Shown here in pieces: positions 39,611-44,602 of a DNA stretch of 44,602 nt. The translations under genes were made by a program, and so were the position numbers. This DNA comes from Lysobacterales bacterium (GTDB lineage Bacteria > Pseudomonadota > Gammaproteobacteria > Xanthomonadales > SZUA-36). The stretch lies in NCBI GenBank assembly GCA_011773845.1, contig WVWV01000165.1:45368-89969 (forward strand), given 5' to 3'. How positions within the stretch are numbered: position 1 is the stretch's first letter; each line of letters starts with the position of its first letter. The notes under the pieces are model-generated. The model was not told the origin of the DNA, searched no databases, and saw only the letters and a program-made list of their open reading frames with translations.

Positions 39611-40915
39611 TCAGCCGGTGGGAATCACCAGCTCGGTGCCGACCAGGATGCGGTCTCCGCTGCCGCTGATGTTGTTGGCGCGGCGCAGGCTGTTCAGGCT
39701 GACCTGGTAGCGCCGGGCAATGCCGTCCAGGGTGTCGCCACGGGCGACAATGTGACGCGCTGCGCCGCGGTTCGACGCCAGCCAGGTGCCGGGCGGCGGA
39801 CGGCGGTGGAAATAGTTGCGGATGCCGTCGGCGATCGACTGGCTCATGCGCTGCTGGAACTCCCTCTGGGTCAGCCGCTTCTCTTCCTTGTGGTTGCTGA
39901 TGAAGGCCGTCTCCACCAGCACCGAGGGCACGTCCGGGGACTTCAGCACCATGAAACTGGCCCGCCCCACGTGGTCCTTGTGGGTCTTGCCGTTGCGCGC
40001 CAGCGCGGCCAGGATACTTTCCGCCACCTCGTTGCTGGCGCCCATGGTGGCGCTCTGGGACAGGTCCAGCAACACCGAGGCCAGCATGTCGTCCTTCTCG
40101 TTGAGCTTGACCCCGCCCACCAGGTCCGAACGGTTTTCGCTGTCCGCGATCAGGCGAGCGTATTCACTGCTGGCGCCGCGGCGCGAGAGCACGAACACCG
40201 AGCTGCCCTCCACCCGAGCGTCGCGGAATGCGTCGGCGTGGATCGAGACGAACAGGTCGGCCCTGGCTCGTCGCGCCTTCTCATAGCGGTCGCGCAGCGC
40301 GATGTAGTAATCGCCGTCGCGGACCAGGTAGCCGCGCATGCCCGGCTCGGCGTCGATCTTCGCCTTCAGCACGCGTGCAATTTGCAGCACCACGTCCTTC
40401 TCCCGGGTGCGCCGGGGCCCAGTGGCGCCGGGGTCCTCCCCACCGTGACCCGCATCGATGGCGATCAGCACGTCTCGGTTCGGCTGCTGCACGTCGGCCA
40501 CGGTCTTCACCGCCTCTGGCGACGGGCTGCTGGCGTCGTACAGGTCGACCACCAGGCGGTGCCCATACTGCCCGGTCGGCTCGAGCAGGAAACTCTTGAG
40601 CTTGGCCTGGCGTTCGAGGTCCAGCACGATGCGCAGGGTGGCGGGCTTCGGCGTGCCCTGGCGCACGCCCTGGATGATGCCGGCGTGTTCGGGGTCGAGC
40701 TGCAGGCGGGTCGCAACGCGGCCCGCGTCGAGGTCGATGACCACCCGGTGCGGGCGGTCCAGGGTGAACAGGCGGTATTCGGAAGCCTCGCTCAGGTCGA
40801 GCACGGCGCGTGTTTTCTCGGGATCGGCCCAGACGCGGAAGCCACTTACCTCGGCCGACCAGACGGCCAGCGGATGGCAGAGGACCAGAGCCATGATGAC
40901 GCGGCGTAATGCCAT
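39611..40915 (-). CDS. Septal N-acetylmuramoyl-L-alanine amidase (AmiB/AmiC type)
   Basis: This periplasmic zinc amidase cuts the stem peptide from peptidoglycan at division. The 434-residue form starts MALRRVIMALVLCHPLAVWSA, a Sec signal; then an AMIN domain (VSGFRVWADPEKTRAVLDL), the Amidase_3 domain (IAIDAGHGGEDPG, DLFVSIHADAF, VPSVLVETAFISN) and a C-terminal LysM repeat (HIVARGDTLDGIARRYQVSL). This layout equals E. coli AmiB, encoded at the same place. GGGAGG lies 12 bases before ATG 40915; ATG 40945 and 40975 are alternatives. Confidence 0.96.
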   Translation of the reverse strand: MALRRVIMALVLCHPLAVWSAEVSGFRVWADPEKTRAVLDLSEASEYRLFTLDRPHRVVIDLDAGRVATRLQLDPEHAGIIQGVRQGTPKPATLRIVLDLERQAKLKSFLLEPTGQYGHRLVVDLYDASSPSPEAVKTVADVQQPNRDVLIAIDAGHGGEDPGATGPRRTREKDVVLQIARVLKAKIDAEPGMRGYLVRDGDYYIALRDRYEKARRARADLFVSIHADAFRDARVEGSSVFVLSRRGASSEYARLIADSENRSDLVGGVKLNEKDDMLASVLLDLSQSATMGASNEVAESILAALARNGKTHKDHVGRASFMVLKSPDVPSVLVETAFISNHKEEKRLTQREFQQRMSQSIADGIRNYFHRRPPPGTWLASNRGAARHIVARGDTLDGIARRYQVSLNSLRRANNISGSGDRILVGTELVIPTG

Positions 40916-40954
40916 GCGACGCTTCAACCTCCCTGTTGCACGCATAATGATGAA

Positions 40955-40975
40955 TTGCTTTTCCGGAAAAAGCAA
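40955..40975. repeat. Inverted repeat in amidase upstream region
   Basis: TTGCTTTTCC-GGAAAAAGCAA is a near-perfect inverted repeat (one extra A) in the 106-base, A+T-rich gap between tsaE (stop 41022) and the preferred amidase start. A second short inverted pair GTTTT/AAAAC lies at 40978-40995. It may be an operator, or part of a promoter for the amidase-mutL-miaA-hfq group; on neither strand is it followed by a clean T run. Confidence 0.5.
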
Positions 40976-41021
40976 CAGTTTTACTTTTAAAACCGTTGGA
41001 TATATGCGTTAGCTAGAACAG

Positions 41022-41495
41022 CTATTTGATAAGCTCGGCAAGTATCTGAAGCAAACCCCGCCCGGACTCGGAATGCGCGTCAAAGGCGAGGCTGCGCACC
41101 CGGCCGGCATGTTCCAGGTGGATACTGAGGTCGGCGGCGGGCAGCTGGTCACCGCCCCGTTCCGGCCACTCCACCAGCAGCAGGGTGCGGTCATCCAGCA
41201 GATCCGGGATGCCGAGAAATTCCAGCTCGCCCGGGTCCCCGATCCGGTACAGGTCCAGGTGCAGGACGCGCAGGGAGGGCAATTCGTAATGCTCGAGGAG
41301 ACCGTAGGTCGGGCTCTTCACGCGGCCCGCGTGACCGAGCGCCTGGATCAACGCCCTGGCCAGCGTGGTTTTACCGGCCCCCAACTCCCCGTGCAGGTAG
41401 ACCACGAGTGGCGTTCGGATGGACGGGGCCAGTCCTCGCGCGAGACGCTGCAGGGCCGCCTCGTCGCAAACATGCCCGGCCGGTCGCTCAGCCAT
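41022..41495 (-). CDS. tsaE: tRNA threonylcarbamoyladenosine biosynthesis ATPase TsaE
   Basis: TsaE is the ATPase that drives the TsaB-TsaD-TsaE complex making t6A37 in ANN-decoding tRNAs. The 157-residue protein has the P-loop GELGAGKT (36-43), SPTYGLLEHYEL (switch) and HLDLYRIGDPGELEFLGIPD, then LLVEWPERGG. It starts 15 bases after the nnr stop, as in E. coli (yjeF-tsaE-amiB). The last codons and the trailing gap are A+T rich. Confidence 0.98.
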   Translation of the reverse strand: MAERPAGHVCDEAALQRLARGLAPSIRTPLVVYLHGELGAGKTTLARALIQALGHAGRVKSPTYGLLEHYELPSLRVLHLDLYRIGDPGELEFLGIPDLLDDRTLLLVEWPERGGDQLPAADLSIHLEHAGRVRSLAFDAHSESGRGLLQILAELIK

Positions 41496-41510
41496 CGCGC
41501 AGCGCCTCGC

Positions 41511-42992
41511 TCAGGGGTTGAGCACGCGGGGCAAGCGACGGGTGATGTCGCCGGCCAGCAGGCCCCGCTCCCCACAGGCCTCGGCCGCCAGGTCCCCGGC
41601 AGCGGCATGGGCGGCCACCGCCGCCATGGCCGCCGGCATCGGCTCCAGGCCCTGCGCCAGCAACGCGGCCACGACGCCGGTCAGCACGTCGCCGGTGCCC
41701 GCGGTCGCCATGCCGGGGTTGCCGAGCGAACAGATGCCGTATCGGCCGGTGGGGTCGGCAACCACGGTGCCGCAGCCTTTCAGAGCGATGGTGGCGTGCC
41801 GGCGGCGCGCCAGCTCCAGCGCCGCCGCGACCCGGTCGGCCTGCACCTCTGCCGTCTCGCAGGCCAGCAGCCGCGCCGCCTCGGCCGGGTGCGGCGTCAG
41901 GATCCAATGGTCCCGCTCGAGTTCCGAGCCGGCCAACAGGTTGAGGCCATCCGCATCGACCACCAGCGGCAGGGGCGAGTCGATGCAGGCCGCCCACAAT
42001 GACCGCGACCACTCCTGCTGCCCCAGCCCGGGCCCCAGCGCGATGACGGTGGCGCGCTGCAACAGGGCTTGCAGAGCATCCCCGTCCGCAGCCGCGTGCA
42101 CCATCAGCTCCGGACGCCCGAGATGGACCGCTGCCGCATGGGTCGGATGCGTCGCCACCGACACCAGGCCCGCGCCCGCGCGCAGGGCGGCCTCGCCGCA
42201 CAGCCGCGGGGCGCCGCCCATGCCCTCGATGCCGCCGGCCACCAGCACATGACCGAAATGCCCCTTGTGGGCATTGCGCGCCCTGCGCTGCAGTGTTTGA
42301 ACAATAATATATTCACGAATCAAAGTGCCGCTGTCAGCGATGGCCTGGTGCATCTCGAACGGCGTCTGCAGCGTCTCGAAACGCACCTCCCCGGCGTGGT
42401 CCGGGCCGTCGGCCGTGTACAAACCACGCTTCTGGCCGATGAAACTGACGCTCACGTCCGCCTCGACGGCGCACCCCATGGGTGTGCCGGTGTCGGCGTT
42501 CAGCCCCGAGGGGACGTCGACCGCCAGGCACGGCCAGGGCTGGCGGTTGACCCATTCCACCGCCTCCCGATAGCGCCCCCCCACCTCGCGGTCAAGGCCG
42601 GTACCGAGCATGGCATCGATCACCAGGTCGAAATCGGACCCGCTGTCCGGCGGCCACGGGTGCACCGCCCCGCCCTCGCCTTGCCAATCCTGCGCGGCCT
42701 GCGCCGCGTCACCGCTGAGTTCCGCCGGGGGCTTGAGCGCCACCAGGTGCACGTCGATGCCTGCCGCCGCCGCCAGCCGGGCGGCGACGTAACCGTCGCC
42801 ACCGTTGTTGCCGCCCCCGCACAGCACCAGCCAGCGCCGGGCCGCCGGAAAGCGCTCGCGCGCCACCTTCACCACCGCCTCCCCGGCGCGCGTCATCAGC
42901 GTGTAGCCGGCAATGCCGTGGGTTTCGATGGCGAGGGCGTCCAGTTGGCGCACCTGCGCGGCGGTATACAATCTCACCGTGGGTCCCGTCAT
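41511..42992 (-). CDS. nnr: Bifunctional NAD(P)H-hydrate epimerase / ADP-dependent dehydratase
   Basis: This enzyme repairs hydrated NAD(P)H. The 493-residue fusion has the N-terminal epimerase (YjeF_N, about 1-220: LVLCGGGNNGGDGYVAARLA, DAMLGTGL, VDVPSGLNADTG) and the C-terminal ADP-dependent dehydratase (about 235-493: GHVLVAGGIEGMGGAP, ALGPGLGQ, VDADGLNLLAG, LTPHPAEAARL, GNPGMATAGTGDVLTG). The domain junction (residues 223-233) is coded by a 33-base A+T-rich stretch. ATG 42992 lies only 3 bases from the queG ATG on the other strand, with TATAAT 7 bases upstream and no room for a ribosome-binding site. Confidence 0.98.
   Translation of the reverse strand: MTGPTVRLYTAAQVRQLDALAIETHGIAGYTLMTRAGEAVVKVARERFPAARRWLVLCGGGNNGGDGYVAARLAAAAGIDVHLVALKPPAELSGDAAQAAQDWQGEGGAVHPWPPDSGSDFDLVIDAMLGTGLDREVGGRYREAVEWVNRQPWPCLAVDVPSGLNADTGTPMGCAVEADVSVSFIGQKRGLYTADGPDHAGEVRFETLQTPFEMHQAIADSGTLIREYIIVQTLQRRARNAHKGHFGHVLVAGGIEGMGGAPRLCGEAALRAGAGLVSVATHPTHAAAVHLGRPELMVHAAADGDALQALLQRATVIALGPGLGQQEWSRSLWAACIDSPLPLVVDADGLNLLAGSELERDHWILTPHPAEAARLLACETAEVQADRVAAALELARRRHATIALKGCGTVVADPTGRYGICSLGNPGMATAGTGDVLTGVVAALLAQGLEPMPAAMAAVAAHAAAGDLAAEACGERGLLAGDITRRLPRVLNP
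42945..42972 (+). promoter_or_regulatory. Possible promoter of queG
   Basis: TTGGCG (42945-42950), 16-base spacer, TACAAT (42967-42972), inside the 5' end of nnr on the other strand. Transcription would begin near 42979, 17 bases before the queG ATG. Confidence 0.45.
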
Positions 42993-42995
42993 GCG

Positions 42996-44093
42996 ATGAT
43001 TATAGCCGTGAACGAAGGGCGCAAAATTGATCTGGATGAGCGGGCCCTCGCGCGCCTGGGGGACGACATCAAAGGCTGGGGCATGGCGCTGGGCTTCCAG
43101 CAAATCGGCATTGCGGACACCGAACTCGCCGCCCATGAGGCACATCTCGAGCGCTGGCTCAGTGAGGGCTTTCATGGCGAGATGGCCTACATGGCCCGCC
43201 ACGGCACCCGCCGCAGCCGCCCGGCAGCGCTGGTGGCGGGCACCATCCGGGTGATCACCGCGCGCATGGACTACCTGCCGCCCGCCGCGCGGCCGCTAGA
43301 AGAGGTGCTCGCAGAACCCGAGACCGGGGTGGTGTCGCGCTACGCGCTCGGCCGCGACTACCACAAGGTATTGCGCCGGCGCCTGCAAACCCTGGCGCGG
43401 CGCATCGAGGAGCGCACCGGCCCGTTCGGCTACCGCGTGTTCGTCGACTCGGCGCCGGTGCTGGAGAAGGCGCTGGCCGAGAAGGCCGGCCTCGGCTGGA
43501 TCGGCAAGCACACCAACCTGCTGAACCGCGAGGCCGGCAGCTGGTTTTTCCTCGGCGAGATTTATACGGACCTGCCGCTGCCGGTCGATGCGCCCGCGCC
43601 CGAGCACTGCGGAACCTGCACACGCTGCATCGACGCCTGCCCGACCGGCGCCATCGTCGCGCCCTACCGGCTGGACGCGCGGCGCTGCATCTCCTATCTC
43701 ACGATCGAGCTGCGGGGCAGCATCCCGGAACCACTGCGACCATTGCTGGGCAACCGGATCTACGGCTGCGACGACTGCCAGGCCGTGTGCCCCTGGAACC
43801 GCTATGCGAAACCGACCGCGGAACCCGACTTTGCGCCCCGCCACGACCTCGATTCGCCGGCGCTCGTCACCCTGTTCGCCTGGGACGAACCCGAATTCCT
43901 CAGCCGCACGGAGGGCAGCGCGATCCGGCGCATCGGCCACGACTGCTGGCTGCGCAACATCGCGGTGGCGCTCGGCAACGCCCCGACCAGCGCGGCCGTC
44001 ATCGATGCGCTGCGGAGCCGCGCCGCGCACCGCTCCACACTGGTGCGCGAACACGTGCGCTGGGCGCTGGCGCAGCACGGGCTGGAGGCCTGA
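42996..44093 (+). CDS. queG: Epoxyqueuosine reductase
   Basis: QueG reduces epoxyqueuosine to queuosine in tRNA with a cobalamin and two 4Fe-4S clusters, the last step of the pathway that QueF (21.9 kb) serves. The 365-residue protein shows GFQQIGIADTEL, FHGEMAYMARHG, FVDSAPVLEKALAEKAGLGW (D151), the cluster motifs C205-C208-C211-C215 (CGTCTRCIDACPTGAI) and C231 with C258-C261-C265 (CDDCQAVCPWN), then a HEAT-like C-terminus. ATG 42996 lacks a Shine-Dalgarno; GTG 43008 is an alternative giving four residues fewer. Confidence 0.97.
   Translation: MIIAVNEGRKIDLDERALARLGDDIKGWGMALGFQQIGIADTELAAHEAHLERWLSEGFHGEMAYMARHGTRRSRPAALVAGTIRVITARMDYLPPAARPLEEVLAEPETGVVSRYALGRDYHKVLRRRLQTLARRIEERTGPFGYRVFVDSAPVLEKALAEKAGLGWIGKHTNLLNREAGSWFFLGEIYTDLPLPVDAPAPEHCGTCTRCIDACPTGAIVAPYRLDARRCISYLTIELRGSIPEPLRPLLGNRIYGCDDCQAVCPWNRYAKPTAEPDFAPRHDLDSPALVTLFAWDEPEFLSRTEGSAIRRIGHDCWLRNIAVALGNAPTSAAVIDALRSRAAHRSTLVREHVRWALAQHGLEA
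42999..43004 (-). promoter_or_regulatory. -10 box of nnr-tsaE (possibly leaderless)
   Basis: A perfect TATAAT on the minus strand whose last base is 7 bases before the A of the nnr ATG, so transcription would be expected to begin at or next to the start codon. It lies within the first nine bases of queG. No good -35 is visible. Confidence 0.55.
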
Positions 44094-44176
44094 GGCCGGA
44101 GTTCGCCGGCCACGGGTCGCTATGGTATTCTGCGCGCCATCCCTTCGCACCGGGTCGTGAAACGGAAAAGCCCCCC

Positions 44177-44602
44177 ATGACGCTCACCGACAGGCTGCAA
44201 TCCATGCGCACCACCGGCGGGCCCGCCCGCACGGCCGGCCTGCCGGACGCCCTCATCGCCGAGTTCGCCGCGCGCGACCCGCAACTGGCCGCCGCGGTCG
44301 AGGCCGCGCACGAGCAGTTCCTGGCGCTGGGCGAGGAGCGGCCCGATTTCCTGCAACTGGACGAGGAAGAGCAGGTCCGGCAAGCGCAGCAAGGTTTCAT
44401 CAATTTCTACAACGAGGACGCCGTCAACCCGTATGTCAGCCTGGCCGCCCGCGGACCCTGGCTGGTCACGCTCAAGGGAGCGGTCATCTACGACTGCGGC
44501 GGCTACGGCATGCTCGGCTTCGGCCACGCGCCGCCCGGGGTGCTCGAGGCCATGAGCCGCCCGCACGTGATGGCGAACATCATGACCCCCAGCCTGAGCC
44601 AT
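44177..44602 (+). CDS. Class III PLP aminotransferase (3'-truncated by window edge)
   Basis: The first 142 residues of a PLP enzyme of the class III (ornithine/lysine/4-aminobutyrate) aminotransferase family: MTLTDRLQSMRTTGGPARTA, then FINFYNEDAVNPYVSLAARG, PWLVTLKGAVIYDCGGYGML and GFGHAPPGVLEAM. The Lys-bearing catalytic part lies beyond the window, so substrate cannot be judged; the phrase VIYDCGGYGMLGFGHAPP fits the typical Asp-x-x-x-Gly-x-Gly-x-x-x-x-Gly-His region of this class. A TATTCT (44126-44131) with weak TTCGCC 18 bases upstream may be its promoter. The Shine-Dalgarno is weak (GGAAAAG). Confidence 0.85.
   Translation, partial: MTLTDRLQSMRTTGGPARTAGLPDALIAEFAARDPQLAAAVEAAHEQFLALGEERPDFLQLDEEEQVRQAQQGFINFYNEDAVNPYVSLAARGPWLVTLKGAVIYDCGGYGMLGFGHAPPGVLEAMSRPHVMANIMTPSLSH

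Overview
The window is an ordinary, densely packed bacterial chromosome segment with roughly two thirds G+C by eye. Gene content and order point to a gammaproteobacterium: hfq, miaA, mutL, amidase, tsaE, nnr and queG occur in the same order as around 94 min of the E. coli map, zipA is present, and smc-zipA-ligA sit together as in Pseudomonas. SMC-ScpA-ScpB is used rather than MukBEF, which suggests a Pseudomonas-, Chromatiales- or Ectothiorhodospiraceae-like lineage rather than an enteric. I cannot name the genus. No phage, insertion sequence, CRISPR array, rRNA or plasmid function was seen.

Layout, left to right. 1-4.4 kb: 3'-truncated uvrB (minus), a possible small gene, an aspartate/aromatic aminotransferase, an orphan FimT/GspH pseudopilin and tRNA-Asn with a clear promoter and terminator. 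4.4-15.6 kb is the more accessory part: a sulfotransferase/polysaccharide deacetylase pair, a Sel1-repeat lipoprotein, a luciferase-like oxidoreductase/MFS pair, a SYLF-domain secreted protein, a lipid kinase, a small helical protein, an alpha/beta hydrolase, a two-RCK SLC13-type permease and a predicted lipoprotein of unknown function. 15.6-22.3 kb: the replication/division/chromosome operon smc-zipA-ligA (minus), with queF divergent from it. 22.3-26.7 kb: yciI-bolA (minus) and the overlapping operon yciO-like, scpA, scpB, rluB, HD hydrolase (plus). 26.7-31.2 kb: rnr-rlmB followed by two translationally coupled metabolic genes, a deaminase and a nitrilase (minus). 31.3 kb: tRNA-Leu(CAG) on the opposite strand. 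31.5-43.0 kb: the long minus-strand series nnr-tsaE-amidase-mutL-miaA-hfq-hflX-hflK-hflC-DUF2065-purA. 43.0-44.6 kb: queG and the start of a class III aminotransferase (plus).

Functional themes are genome maintenance (UvrB, LigA, MutL, SMC/ScpAB), tRNA and rRNA modification (QueF and QueG at the two ends of queuosine synthesis, MiaA, TsaE, RlmB, RluB), RNA control and decay (Hfq, RNase R), membrane-protein quality control (HflKC) and the cell wall/division (ZipA, amidase). Most neighbours in the operons overlap by 1-8 bases or lie within 20 bases, implying translational coupling.

I did not find a clearly new multi-gene system. The strongest unexplained signal is a 78-base A+T-rich island inside the HD-hydrolase gene holding three back-to-back inverted repeats (26123-26171). 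Lesser signals are a large nested inverted repeat in a convergent intergenic region (12484-12539), a hairpin plus A-rich (ARN)n leader directly before hfq, a possibly leaderless nnr transcript whose -10 box lies inside the start of queG, and a deaminase-nitrilase pair coupled to rlmB.
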